A stretch of 64,000 nucleotides of DNA, taken from Triglochin maritima. Lineage: Eukaryota; Streptophyta; Magnoliopsida; Alismatales; Juncaginaceae. Location of the stretch: NCBI GenBank assembly GCA_963682175.1, contig OY821771.1, positions 35,236,201-35,300,200 on the forward strand. Reading direction: 5' to 3'. A program made the position numbers and the translations under genes. The notes under the pieces are model-generated. The model had not been told where the DNA came from, made no database searches, and was given only the letters and a program-made list of their open reading frames with translations. Positions 11,281 through 22,664 of the stretch are shown here, one piece after another; the stretch's first letter is position 1, and each line of letters begins with the position of its first letter.

Positions 11281-11460
11281 TCTCTTCTTTCTCTCTCTCT
11301 CTCTCTCATACGTTTTTCTTTTGGCAAAGAAGGGTTTGTATTCGGTGACTAGCTTTCTTGAGAGAGAGAGAGAGAGGTGCCAGTCTTCTTTCAAACCGCA
11401 CCCTATTCTTCCATTTATGCTGTGCCTTTGTTCTTGAATCTCTTCCAAATCTGTTGCAGG
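11281..11460 (+). promoter_or_regulatory. 5' leader with CT run, GA run, small uORF and possible UTR intron
   Basis: A (CT)n run at about 11,288-11,308 and a (GA)n run at 11,360-11,376 could pair in the mRNA. An upstream ATG at 11,417 opens a six-codon uORF (MLCLCS) ending at 11,437. The sequence ctgttgcag ending at 11,460, just before the start codon, looks like a splice acceptor, so a short 5'-UTR intron removing the uORF is possible. All roles are inferred. Confidence 0.45.
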
Positions 11461-11472
11461 AGAGGAGAGAGA

Positions 11473-13366
11473 ATGTTCCATGCCAAGAAGCCTACTATGA
11501 ATTCCCATGAAAGGCCTTTATGTGTGCAAGGAGACTCCGGTCTCGTCCTCACAACCGACCCCAAGCCGCGCCTCCGATGGACTGTGGAGCTACACGATCG
11601 ATTCGTTGATGCGGTCACACAGATAGGAGGACCAGATAGTACACATCTACAACCCTACTTGTCTCCCTTTTGATTAGTTCTTATCCGAGAAATAATCAAT
11701 TCTTACCTTTTGAAGTGATGATCCACTAGTAATTTTGGTAGAATATTGTTTGGTAATTCGCAGAGGCAACTCCAAAGACTATTATGAGAGTTATGGGTGT
11801 GAAGGGTCTCACTCTTTATCATCTTAAGAGCCACCTTCAGGTATATATGCACATATTTTAACAAGTAGTTGTCAAAAATCATTTTGTTTTTTTAATTAAG
11901 ATGACAATTAATCACAAACATGTTTTTGTTGAAGAAATTTAGACTTGGGAAGCAACCGCATAAGGAATTCAATGACCATTCGATGAAAGATGAAAGAGGT
12001 GACTCTACATAGATATATATTTATATAATCTTATGATAATATATGGATTTTTGGCTAAATTTTGGAACTATTTATATATGTTTTGGTAGCTGCTGCACTA
12101 GAAATGCAAAGAAATGGTGCATCTTCTTCTGGGATGATGGGTAGGACTACAAATGAGTAAGTTAGCCTTTTCTCCATTTGTCGAATTTAGTGACGCGAAG
12201 AGAGGAAAAAAACTTATGATTCTTGACTATTAGTTAGCATGAGACTTGTTAATTTTAGCTAGGGTTTTAAATTGTTTAGCAGGAACCATCACATAGGAGA
12301 AGCACTTAGGATGCAGATGGAGGTCCAGAGAAGATTGCATGAGCATCTTGAGGTAAAGTTTAAAGTTAAACAAAAGAGCCTTTAAAGTCAGCACCCTCAT
12401 ATATATGATGCATGTAACAACTCACAATTAAGTAGATGAAAGAGGTGTAATTATTCCTGTCAAAAAAGCTTGAATGTAAATTTCCTAAGATATTTTTTAC
12501 AGTTAACCATAAACCAATTACGATCAATAAGTTTAATCACCTTTACAATCATTCAAGCATGCACGAGCAAACATTTGAAACTATCACAACTCATACGATA
12601 ATTTACTGATTTTTCCAAGGAGAGGAAGAGGCCGGATAGAGAAAAATAATTTGATACATTAGATTTTAATTGTTACTCACTTGTCTCGAGATTTTAGGTA
12701 CAAAAACATCTTCAAATGAGAATTGAAGCCCAAGGGAAGTACATGGACAGCATACTAGAGAAAGCATGCCAAACTCTTGCTGGAGAAAACATGGCAACGA
12801 TGGGGAGCTACAACAATGTTAGTACCCCAGGGGTTGGAGATATGGGTGTCTTGGGCTCCATGGCTTCACCCATCAATTTTGCTTTTTTGCAGGACTTACA
12901 AATGTTTGGTGGAGACCAACAAGTTAACCAATTGCACCACTCTGTCGACCGACAATCGACACTAGATGGCTTGCTCCCGACAAGCTCAGAGCCCATTTCA
13001 GTTGGAAAGAAAAGGCCAAATTCTTACACCTGCGATAATGGCAAACGCCCCATGATTTGGCCGGATGACATCCGCCTTCAAGAACTTGGTTCTTCAACGG
13101 CCAATTGCATGGGATCACAAGAGGAGCAACCTTCTTCGAGGAGTGACCATCTTCAACTTGCATTGTCTGGAGTTGATAGTGGTATCGATATCGACTCAAT
13201 ACCGGACCTGTTCGACAACAAGCCGGTGGTTTCTAGTGCTAATAGTTTTGGAGAAAGGAGGTATGATGTTTCACTTAAGCTTGAAAGCCCATCACAACTC
13301 CCATCAGAGAGAATTAGTCCTATGATTGGAGGTGGTAATTTACCAAGAAATCTATCTTATGGATGA
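11473..13366 (+). CDS. MYR1/MYR2-like: MYB-CC (GARP) transcription factor, MYR1/MYR2-like
   Basis: Nuclear DNA-binding transcription factor of the MYB-CC group. In Arabidopsis, MYR1 and MYR2 act redundantly on flowering time and gibberellin-related growth; transfer of that role to this gene is inference. Six coding exons: 11,473-11,638, 11,764-11,840, 11,935-11,998, 12,090-12,156, 12,283-12,352 and 12,698-13,366, all with GT-AG introns and consistent phase (1,113 nt, 370 codons plus TGA). The N-terminus reads CVQGDSGLVLTTDPKPRLRW, leading into a single MYB/GARP repeat (about residues 33-86) that ends SHLQKFR (78-84, split across exons 2 and 3). The MYB-CC coiled coil (about 130-175) has the signature QMEVQRRLHEHLE (family consensus LHEQLE, so one Q-to-H change) and RIEAQGKYMDSILEKACQTL. 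The C-terminal half is Ser/Gln-rich and low in recognisable domains. The start is chosen because MFHAKKP...MNSHERP matches the MYR N-terminus. Reading frame is intact; this is the only intact host gene in the window. Confidence 0.92.
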
Positions 13367-14260
13367 TCAATATGAGTAATATTAATGTTGGCCTAATTAA
13401 ATAGTTAAATAAGGGGCTTGACATGAGGAGAGTGTTCGAAGGATCAATTAGTAGTTAAATTGTTTGGGACATTTTTTTTAATCTTTAGAGAGTAATATTT
13501 ATATGCTTGTAAGTGTCATATGAGATTTATGAATACGGCATGAAACAAAATCGAGAGATGAATTCCACACTAATGTCATTAGTGTGGATAAGTTGACTTA
13601 TTGGACATATTGCAAGTTAATTATATTTCTGTTGGTTGCCTTTTATCTCCACGCATGCTTTGAGATAGAGAAATTTCTCATATAATACAAACGTTGTTTC
13701 ATAGCTGTAGTGGAACATTGTATTTTAGTTTTTGAATTTGAAATGCATCTTATCTACTAAAAAATAAAGTTAATTAAAGTGACAGTAGTCAGAAACCTTG
13801 TTTTGTTTTGCTATTAGGGTGATCTTCCAGTTACGGTAGTCAAGAGAAAGGCAATTTATGTTTTCGTTTTTATCTGTTGTTCATCATGAGATTTTTGTAA
13901 GTCCTGTTACGAGTGAAATTCTCATTTTACAATCTTATTATGTTAATGTTATATTAGAGTAAGTGTAGACGAATTTATATTGATAAGAAAAGGCATTACA
14001 TGACTTTTGGCGCGAGCGTTTTAATAAATGATATTTGGAAATAACGAGCAACACGACCAATGAGAGTCGGAAGAAATGAACTAGCTAGCTAAAATATCCC
14101 TATGATTAACTGATTACCAAGCTATGGAGTTAGTTGAACCCATATAAACATATTAAATTGGGATTATTGTATAGGAGCACTTGCAGAGTAATGATATTAG
14201 AGCAATGTATTTCAGTTTATCGAATTTATTTTGGTGCACTTGTAAAGTAGTGATAGGAGT
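13367..14260. other. 3' flank of the MYR-like gene, then intergenic
   Basis: The 3' UTR and polyadenylation site must lie at the left of this stretch but no unambiguous signal stands out. From about 14,160, and again after 15,338, degenerate repeats of a 'tgcacttg...agtgatatt' unit form the target into which the hAT-like element inserted. Confidence 0.5.
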
Positions 14261-15345
14261 AATGCACTTAGGGCTGTCAAGTTTGGCTCGGGATCGACGG
14301 ATCGTTCGATGTTCGCTCGATTTTGCTCGGATCGTGCTCGATTCGATTACTAATGAGCCGAGCACGAGCCAAAAAAACCGCTCGACAAATTAAACGAGTC
14401 GAGCACGAGCAAACCATGCTCGCTCGATGCTCGCTCGATGCTCGACGTTCGATTGCCTGTTCGCTCGCTCGTTAAAATACCCAATTATTATATTTATTAT
14501 ATTCAATTACAATTATCAATAATAGCCTATTATTGTGGACTCCATATATGTTACTTTCCTTTCAACTTACCCCAACTATCTAGCCCAGGATCCATCCAGC
14601 ACCTAGAACTAAAACAAAAATAAAAAATAAAAAATTTGTATGTTGACCAATAATGGCCCAACTCAGTCCACGTTGGGTTCTACACCCATTTCTTCTCCCA
14701 AGACACAAGGTCACAAACACCTAAACCACACCCAAACTCATTCCCTTCCCTTCCCTTCCCTTCCCAAACCCTTCAAGAACGTCAAGATCCCCAAGGTCCC
14801 TTGCAGCGGTGCCTTCGGCTTTGCCAAGCTGACTGTCGTCGCCCTCAACATCCTCTACAATGTCGACGGTGGTCACCACTCCATCCTCTTCAGCCGCATC
14901 TCCGGCGTCGAGAAGAAGGTCCTCTTTTATTTTGTTCTTGCATGGTTTGGTTGGTTTGACTTGTGATGTGCAATGAAGATGACTTGAATGCTGATTTTTT
15001 AGGTTTTTGTTGTTGTTTATGTATCATCTAGCACAGATTCGACGACGGCGGCGAGAAAGTCAAAGGTCACCACCATCACTCGCATCATCCCTGTCTCCCT
15101 CGTTGTTGTCTCTGTCGTCTCTCTCACTGCTGCCTCCACCGTCGTTTCCCTCTTTGTCGCTTTCCCTTATCGATCACTCGAGCGAACTGAGCCGCTCGCG
15201 AGCACGAGTCGAGTCGAGCATGAGCGGAGTTTTTGGCTCGAAATCCTTATCGAGCGAGCGGCGAACATGAAGATTTTCTTATCGATCCGATCTCGAGCAT
15301 GCTTGGTTCGCTCGATTAAGGATCGATTACACCCCTAAATGCACT
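14261..15345 (+). mobile_element. hAT-like non-autonomous element with captured gene sequence
   Basis: The element spans 14,269-15,337 (1,069 bp). Ends are TAGGGCTGTCAAG and, reverse-complemented, TAGGGGTGTAATC. An exact 8-bp direct repeat AATGCACT flanks it (14,261-14,268; 15,338-15,345), the hAT length. Subterminal regions are packed with GCTCG/CGAGC motifs in both orientations. No transposase is present. The interior holds GC-richer sequence unlike the surroundings, including a prohibitin exon. Confidence 0.8.
14772..14918 (+). pseudogene. Captured prohibitin first-exon fragment
   Basis: The frame reads FKNVKIPKVPCSGAFGFAK, then ILYNVDGGHHSILFSRISGV, which matches the N-terminus of plant prohibitins (NVKVPKxPGGG...LYNVEGGHRAI.FNR..GVKDK). 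Prohibitins are mitochondrial inner-membrane ring proteins. About ten residues of the usual membrane segment are missing. The exon stops at GVEKK immediately followed by GT (14,919), where plant prohibitin genes have an intron, so the copy came from genomic DNA, not from cDNA. The rest of the gene is absent. A second GC-rich open stretch at 15,030-15,170 may be another captured piece but I cannot identify it. Confidence 0.75.
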
Positions 15346-16482
15346 TGAGTCTATCGAATTTACTTTGATGCACTTGAGAAATTACTTTAATGTACTTGCA
15401 AAATAGTGATATTCAAGCATTGCACTTTGAAAAATTACTTTGTTGCTATGTTAGACCACAGTGACAACTTGAGTTTTATTATCGTACCTCCACATGAATC
15501 TAAGTTATACAAGGGAGCTTTAGTCATCAGTAGCTACAAAGCAATATGAACTTATTTTTTTCCGGAGTTGTACATTTATCTTGTTAAATTTATAAAATCC
15601 CTCAAAAATTCTGCTTTGAAGAAAAGAGGCTTTAGCCTTCTAGCCCTTGAACTCCAAAGAAACCAGTCTAAACACGTAGAAAACCAGATCAAAGCCCTAT
15701 CTTTAGGTCAATAACTTAAGTCAATAATATACCTCTGCTTCTTTTAAGCACGCAATTTATTATATAGTAGATTGACAAAGATTGTGGTGCATGTCCTTGT
15801 CTTACATACTTACATATATGTACTTCAGGTGAAGTAGGATATGTTGGTGTACATTATATGAACCATACTTATTTAGTACTTCATTTGTTATGTGATTCAT
15901 TACAATGACAGGTTGTAAAGTAGAATGGTGAGAAGTATGGAGAGGAGCAGATAAAAAGTCAAACATGTTTTGAAACTATATATAGTATGTATCACATCCA
16001 AAGACACTTCAAAGTCTATATTATTCTTCATTGATTGTAGCAGTACAAATATGGTGATATAATCCCATGCAAATCTAGGACGTGTGTGTTTGTTTCATGC
16101 TACTTCCATAGGACGAGGAGAGAGAGGGAAGAGAGAGAGGGTGGAGATAGAAGAGAGACAGGAAGCATCACAACAATCTTTTTAGCTTTTTTGGTAACTG
16201 CCATGCACCTGTGCTGATGGAACTAAGTAGTTACACTGGTGGCAGCACACTCATATATGTGCCCTAAAAGAAACCCCGGTATAGTACAAAATACTTCCAC
16301 GTTAGAGCCTTTCTTCTTTTCTCATCCGAAGCTTTTTTATCGATTTTTAAGAAATCTAGTGAGAGAGAGAGAGAGGGTTGGGATTTTCAGTGAACCTTCT
16401 TTTTTTAGAAACCTTGGGAATGAGATGTACATGAATTTCTGGGTTGAACAAGCTAGCTAGGTGGTGGTGGTCCAAATGTTGG

Positions 16483-17318
16483 ATTTTAAAATGGGTTTTT
16501 GCTGCTGTACATATCAAAATGTTCAAAATTGACCTAATACTCATAGTTTCTCAAAAATTGTTTAGATACCTATCACTAGGAAGAAAATTGTTTTAATGCA
16601 GTTCTGTTAATGTGGGTCTCACTTCTGCCTGCTGCCGTTAACAGATTTCGTTACGACGTCGTTAATGGAATAATTAACAAATGTATTAACTCACTAATTA
16701 AGTAATTAAAAATATTGTTGTGTTACACATCCAACAATTAAAATGGTATGCTACTCATCCCAAAAATTATAATTGGTATAATACCCATGAATTTTGAAAA
16801 AATGTTTTTTGTTAAAAATGTGGTAAATCCAACTTGTTACATGTTCTAACAAATAACATAATAAATTTCATTTAATCTTTATAATTTGAAAATATCCAAT
16901 TTATAATTTGAAAATATCAAATTATGAAGATTAAACGAAATTTATCATGGTATTTGTTGGAACATGTAACAAGTTGGATTTACCACATTTTTAACAAAAG
17001 TCATTTTTTTCAAAATTCATGCGTATTATATCAATTATAATTTTTGGGATGAGTAGCATACAAATTTTAATTGTTGGGATGAGTACCACAACAATATTTC
17101 TTATTTACTTAATTAATGGGTTAATAAATTTGTTAATTATTCCATTAACGACGTCGAAATCTGTTAACGGCAGCAGACAGAGTGAGACACGTTAACGGAA
17201 CTGCATTAAAACAATTTACATCATAGTAACATGTATCAAAACAAATTTTGAGAAACCATGAGTATTATGCTAATTTTGAACCTTTTGATATGTACTGTAG
17301 CAAAACTCATTTTAAAAT
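16483..17318. mobile_element. Foldback MITE with about 380-bp arms, copy 1
   Basis: The element (16,493-17,308, 816 bp) is one large imperfect inverted repeat. The left arm starts gggtttttgctgctgtac and the right arm ends with its complement. Flanks share a 10-bp ATTTTAAAAT repeat, itself palindromic, so its status as TSD is slightly ambiguous. Nearly the whole element can fold back on itself. It has no coding content. Long-armed foldback with a 9-10 bp TSD suggests MULE-type mobilisation. Confidence 0.75.
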
Positions 17319-17481
17319 TGGAAAGATTTCTTATTATAGATGAAAACTACTTTGACATCATTAACAATTAGTTTCGCTATTTAGTAATTTATTGTATGGT
17401 TGAAGATCATTTTGTATTGTGAACTGAAACTTTCTTCAATCTAATGCCTCCTAATTAAAGTGGAAAATCACTCTAGTACCA

Positions 17482-17483
<2 letters not shown>

Positions 17484-17558
<75 letters not shown>
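17484..17558. repeat. (TA)n microsatellite, copy 1
   Basis: Uninterrupted TA dinucleotides, about 37 units. The same locus in the right duplicate (47,763) has a slightly different length. Confidence 0.95.
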
Positions 17559-17561
<3 letters not shown>

Positions 17562-17951
17562 GTCAAGAAATACGTGGAACTATTGGAAATTGCAGTTGAC
17601 CTAATAGTTCTCGTCGCATTTTGTGGATATTATGGGTATACGATAAATCAACAGATCAGACAAAAATAACATAATTTTAGAACGAGATAGGTGGGATTGA
17701 AGTATTTAGCCAATGTCATTGCTCTAAAAACATAAACTATCATTTCTCATAGACAAGGTTTATTGTTGTTCTTGTTTCCAAGATACAACCACCCCAGTCT
17801 CCTGATCGGGCTCTCGGTGCAATATAGATGTAGGAATCAAATCCGGCCTATGGTGTTGTTGTTCATTAATAGTTTGAATACCACAAATAACTTATCGAAA
17901 ATCGGAGAGAAAAGGTGATTTTTAATGCATTTTGTTTTTTATAATTAAATT

Positions 17952-18758
17952 TCAACATTCAATTCATCCTATCGGTCGACCGACTCAGGGGTCCCGGTCG
18001 ACCGAAAACTAACAGTACATCATTTTCAATCTTTTAATCCATCGGTCGACCGACTCAGGGGTCTCGGTCGACCGATAACAGTTAGGGTCAACCTACATTT
18101 CTACGTCATATAACCGTCGACCGAACATATACCACGGTCGAACCACATGCATATAAAATCCAATATATTTAAGTTCCGGTCGACCGACCACAAGGCCTCG
18201 GTCGACCGAAACGCAACAGGCAGTAAATATACACATGCATTCGGTCGACCGCCCAAGGGCCGGTCGACCGTCTGGTCGTCTTCAACCTCGCGCCAGCCGA
18301 GGTTTCTTCGCCCAAACGCGACGTCGGAGAGGCCTCCGACCTCCTCCGACCGACCAACACGACCCTCTCATGAGTGTCAACAACAAAACCACACTAGTGA
18401 GCGGCATACCTCAACCACGACGACGAAACGCCGGAGCTCCGCTCACACACGTCGCCTCCTCCGGTCTCCTCGCACTAAGCCTCCGCACGAATGTCTTCCT
18501 CGTCTGCCCCTTCCGCGACAGCTTCTCCCACCGCGCGCACCAGCAAGGAAGGAAGAAGAAATAAGGATGGAGAAGAAAGAAGAAGAAAGAAGAGCCTTAT
18601 TTAAAAACTCGGATGCTACAGTACAACCCATCTCTCTCTCCCCTCATCTACAGTGCTCGCCCCTTCACCTTCCCATGCAACTCCTGCACATTCACCTTCC
18701 CCATGCAAACCACACTTTAAACCCGGATTAACCCTAAACCCGGGTTAAGGTTCTAACA
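17952..18758 (-). repeat. Truncated 3' LTR of element C
   Basis: It corresponds to 45,092-45,901 of the intact LTR and ends at 18,758 (TTCTAACA, complement TGTTAGAA). The 1,338 bp matching 43,754-45,091 are absent. It includes several CGGTCGACCG palindromes (about 17,972-18,290) and a TTTAAATAAGG promoter-like block near 18,600 on the minus strand. Confidence 0.9.
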
Positions 18759-18801
18759 ATCCACCCAACTTAAAAGGATTTCGTCCCGAAATCAAAGCAA
18801 C

Positions 18802-20013
18802 TGATTGATCGTTTTATATTTCTACCGCAAGTGCACGGCCGCGTTGAAGCGGTGGCTAATACGGGTCGTCCACTGGGAGGTGTGTCGACACTTGGTTCGT
18901 GCGAAGGCAAGGGGTACAGAAAGGAGAAAAGGATTGGTTACACTAAACTACACTACAATGCTAAACGAGAATGCAAAAGGAAATGAAGATAAGCAATAAA
19001 ACTAAACCCCAAAGGGGGTAGAGAACTGATGTGAACATAAAGATGTGTGTGTGTGTGTGTATTCAATTAAGCTCCTCACAACATGTAGTGCATGAAATCA
19101 TAAAACTACATCCAATCTTGCCTCTACATGAATTAAGATAAGACTACATCATTAAAACATACAAGACAATGATTGGAATGAAGCTACATGAACTCAAGTA
19201 TAAAGACTAGACCCTACTATGCCTCCACATGAATTAAGATGACTACATCATTAAAACATACAAAACATTAGCTAAGGAAAAGGCAACAAGAGTACATACA
19301 CTACAAATTGTGTTTCCAACATTAACTTCATCCATATCCTAACCTTATCATTCCCCATAAAATAGGTCCACTAATCAAAGCATAAGCTAAGCTTCATTCA
19401 AGAGCATTAGCATATCAAAGATAAGAGTGGAGACCCATTAGATGGTTATGGAAATCATATAAAGCTCAAGGGATAAAAATAACACACACTTAATACACTA
19501 CATGATTATATCACATATTTCTCCACCCCCCAAATGGGGATGGAACTACTCACTACTCATTACACTAACTAAATTAGCAAAGGAAAGCATAATACTGAAA
19601 TGAAATTTATACTACTCAAGCAAGAAACATTAAAGAAGCATAAAACTAAACAAACAAACAAGCATGCATATGAAAGGAAATTAAACTAAGAGAGAAACAA
19701 CATCATTAAAAGAAAACTTCTATTATTAACTCACTCAATTACAAGTAGCTCTTCCTCCACTAGAGTTTTGCTTCAAGGCTTCACTCTTAATAGGGAAGAT
19801 GGCCACCAAGAGAGAGATGCATACAATGGGAGGTGAAGAGTTCTATTTATAAGCATGGAAAAAGCTAATAAGGGACAATCCCCCGATGTGGGACTAAACC
19901 AATACCAAAAATAGCCTAAACGAACACTAATACAAGTCCAGGAGAAGTTGGGGCGGATCTTGCATGATCCAGACCGCCAATTGGCGGTTCCAGACCGCCA
20001 ATTGGCGGCCTAT
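18802..20013 (-). repeat. Element B 3' LTR, distal part (split by A)
   Basis: 1,212 bp of the B 3' LTR up to the insertion of A. The remainder is 28,984-29,354, and bases CCTAT are duplicated by A's insertion. It contains two CCGCCAATTGGCGG palindromes (19,974-19,987 and 19,994-20,007); A inserted immediately beside the second. Confidence 0.92.
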
Positions 20014-21587
20014 TGATTGACATCATTTCATGCTTATATTTGTACCTTATATCCATTATCTTACACCTAAGCAATGCTACGTGACGAGTTTTATGTTTAG
20101 TTTTCAGAAATAAAGAGGTTTGAAGAGAAGAGCCATGAAAGGACCCAAAAGCAGGAAAAAAAGGACCTAATTGTGAGACCTGGGGACCAAGATGCAAGGG
20201 GGAAGGACCTGATCGTAAGACAGAAGGACCTAAGAGCAAAACAGGAAACTCCACACCATCATGAGGAGTATTTTGTCAATTCGATTCGGGTCGGAGCTCC
20301 ACTAAACCAGCTAGATGCATCCAAGACCAAGAAACACACCAAGGCAAGGCCACCAGAAGACCCAGCCGGATCTGGGCTTTATAGGCCGCCAATTGGCGGT
20401 CTGGAACCGCCAATTGGCGGTCTTGTTAAGCCCAAATCAGCCAAGATTCTTCCTGGACTTGTATTATCATGTGTTTAGGCTATTTTTGGTATTGGTTTAG
20501 TCCCACATCGGGGGATTGTCCCGGATTAGCTTTTTCCATGCTTATAAATAGAACTCTTCACCTCCCATTGTATCGATCTCCCTCTTGGTGGCCATCTTCC
20601 CTACTAAGAGTGAAGCCTTGAAGCAAAACTCTAGTGGAGGAAGAGCTACTTGTAATTGAGTGAGTTAATAATATAAGTTTTCTTTTGATGATGTTGTTTC
20701 TCACTTAGTTTAATTTCCTTTCCTTTGCATGCTTGTTTGTTTGTTTAGTTTTATGCTTCTTTAATATTTCTTGCTTAAGTAGTATAAATTTCATTTCAGT
20801 ATTATGCTTTCCTTTGCTAAATTAGTTAGTGTAATGAGTAGTGAGTAGTTCCATCCCCATTTGGGGGGTGGAGAAATATGTGATATAATCATGTAGTGTA
20901 TTAAGTGTGTGTTATTTTTATCCCTTGAGCTTTATATGATTTCCATAACCATCTAATGGGTCTCCACTCTTATCTTTGATATGCTAATGCTCTTGAATGA
21001 AGCTTAGCTTATGCTTTGATTAGTGGACCTATTTTATGGGGAATGATAAAGTTAGGATATGGATGAAGTTAATGTTGGAAACACAATTTGTAGTGTATGT
21101 ACTCTTGTTGCCTTTTCCTTAGCTAATGTCTTGTATGTTTTAATGATGTAGTCATCTTAATTCATGTAGAGGCATAGTAGGGTCTAGTCTTTATACTTGA
21201 GTTCATGTAGCTTCATTCCAATCATTGTCTTGTATGTTTTAATGATGTAGTCTTATCTTAATTCATGTAGAGGCAAGATTGGATGTAGTTTTATGATTTC
21301 ATGCACTACATGTTGTGAGGAGCTTAATTGAACACACACACACACATCTTTATGTTCACATCAGTTCTCTACCCCCTTTGGGGTTTAGTTTTATTGCTTA
21401 TCTTCATTTCCTTTGCATTTCATTTCAGCTTTGTAGTTTAGATTAGTGTAATACATCTTTCTCCCTTCTTTTTACCTCTCGCCTTCGAATAAACCAAGTG
21501 TCGACACACCTCCCACTGGACGACCCGTATTTGCCACCGCTTCAACGCGGCCGTGCACTTGCGGTAGAAATATAAAACGATCAATCA
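20014..21587 (+). repeat. Element A 5' LTR
   Basis: TGATTGA...TCAATCA. A TATA-like CTTATAAATAG at 20,543-20,553 marks the U3/R boundary region. Two CCGCCAATTGGCGG palindromes (20,386-20,399 and 20,407-20,420) lie about 125-160 bp upstream of it. A CA microsatellite is present near 21,337. Confidence 0.93.
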
Positions 21588-21593
21588 AGTTTT

Positions 21594-21610
21594 TGGCGTC
21601 GTTGCCGGGG
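21594..21610 (+). promoter_or_regulatory. Primer-binding site of A (tRNA-Asp)
   Basis: TGGCGTCGTTGCCGGGG, six bases after the LTR, complements the 3' end of plant tRNA-Asp with one mismatch. This primer is characteristic of the Athila lineage. Confidence 0.85.
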
Positions 21611-22664
21611 AGGTGCTCTGTCCAGACATTGGTTTGGACGATTCGAGGGGTTTTTAATTTTTCTTTTTCAGTTTTTCTTAGTTTCAGGGAACACTCTGAT
21701 CACGGGGAGGCCACTGGAGAAGTTTGAGGAAGCAAATCCAACAACAGACCGCCAATCAGCGGTTTGGAACCGCCAATTGGCGGCCTGGTAAGGGATTCTG
21801 TCTTCCAATTTTTTTGTGGTCATTTGTGTTGTAATTTGTGTTATCTGGGAGCCCCATTTTGCATGCTGTGACTTCTTATTTGCTCCCAGATCATTAATCA
21901 CTCCCCCTTTAATCAACTTGGACCATAAAACTCAAAGCAAAAGATTAGACTTCTTGCCATCTAGGTCATGCACCATTGGTAGACCTTGCATGCATTTGTC
22001 TTTTCTTTGCTTTACATTTTGTCGTTGATTGCTGGCGTGAGGTACGTGCACCCACATCCCTCATTCATGCATGTTTCGTTCATGCATTAGTTAGTAAGGT
22101 GCATCAGGACAAGAGTGAGAGAGCGTTTGATTGGAGCGATTGATTGCTAGATCTAGGATCAAATCGCTACTAAGGAGGGGCTGTCCCATAAAAGATAAGG
22201 TGGGGGATTTCATCACCCTTTCCTTGGCCCCAAAAATCACTCTTAATAAAGCCTTAACTAAAAGCAAGTAGACATTGGCCCTAGGATTGCGGGCGCACTA
22301 GGAGAGTAATCTAGTTGAGACCGTCATGACCTGATCGGCGTTGCCTACCTTGTCGATAGTAGGAGGTACTGGATCTCCGGATCTGGTATCACTTGCTGGG
22401 CATTGTGGTCCTCGTTGTAGGGAGGTGAGACGTGTCGAGGCTAGTGACCTCGAAGTTAGGCGTCGTCTAGCTTAAGGACCCATTGCCTTACTTTGTTTGA
22501 GCCGTGCTTGCTAGTTAGGCTTCTTCCTGATCCTACTACCCACGCTAGCTCTAGGGATTCTTCCCTCCTCATCTGAGTCATCTCCTCATCTATTCTCTAC
22601 GTTTAGTCTCCTCCTCTAGTACACCTTCTGTTGTGTGTTTGTTAGAGTCGAGTCGAGCATTTTT
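21611..22664 (+). other. 5' leader of element A
   Basis: About 1 kb of untranslated leader with two more palindromes (CCGCCAATCAGCGG at 21,749 and CCGCCAATTGGCGG at 21,770). It closely matches the B leader (36,543-37,597), and a diverged piece recurs inside the CACTA element at about 58,680-59,040. Confidence 0.8.

Larger units (their letters stand above)
15637..17955. repeat. Left copy of 2.3-kb direct duplication (carries empty site of element C)
   Basis: This 2,319-bp block is repeated at 45,902-48,238 with about 14 substitutions plus a few indels, counted by eye (roughly 0.6%). Its left border coincides with the 5-bp sequence CTTCT that abuts the full LTR of element C in the other copy. 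Here CTTCT is joined to ordinary unique sequence, as expected for an uninterrupted site. The right border joins the middle of element C's other LTR through the shared tetranucleotide TCAA (17,952-17,955). Inside are a foldback MITE, an AT microsatellite and otherwise non-coding sequence. No gene is recognised. Confidence 0.85.

Noticed and set aside
16195..16260. Possible microRNA hairpin (ctgcca...tggcag)
   Set aside because: The stem is only about 6-12 paired bases with bulges and matches no miRNA family I know.
18147..18731. 194-codon frame, repeated at 45,287-45,724, as a conserved gene
   Set aside because: It lies inside element C's LTR, and its duplication is due to the LTR pair; the second copy ends earlier.
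19916..20254. 112-codon frame repeated at 27,391-27,648 and related plus-strand frames with RPPIGGLEPPIGGL
   Set aside because: These are LTR sequences; the peptide repeat is the translation of the CCGCCAATTGGCGG palindromes.
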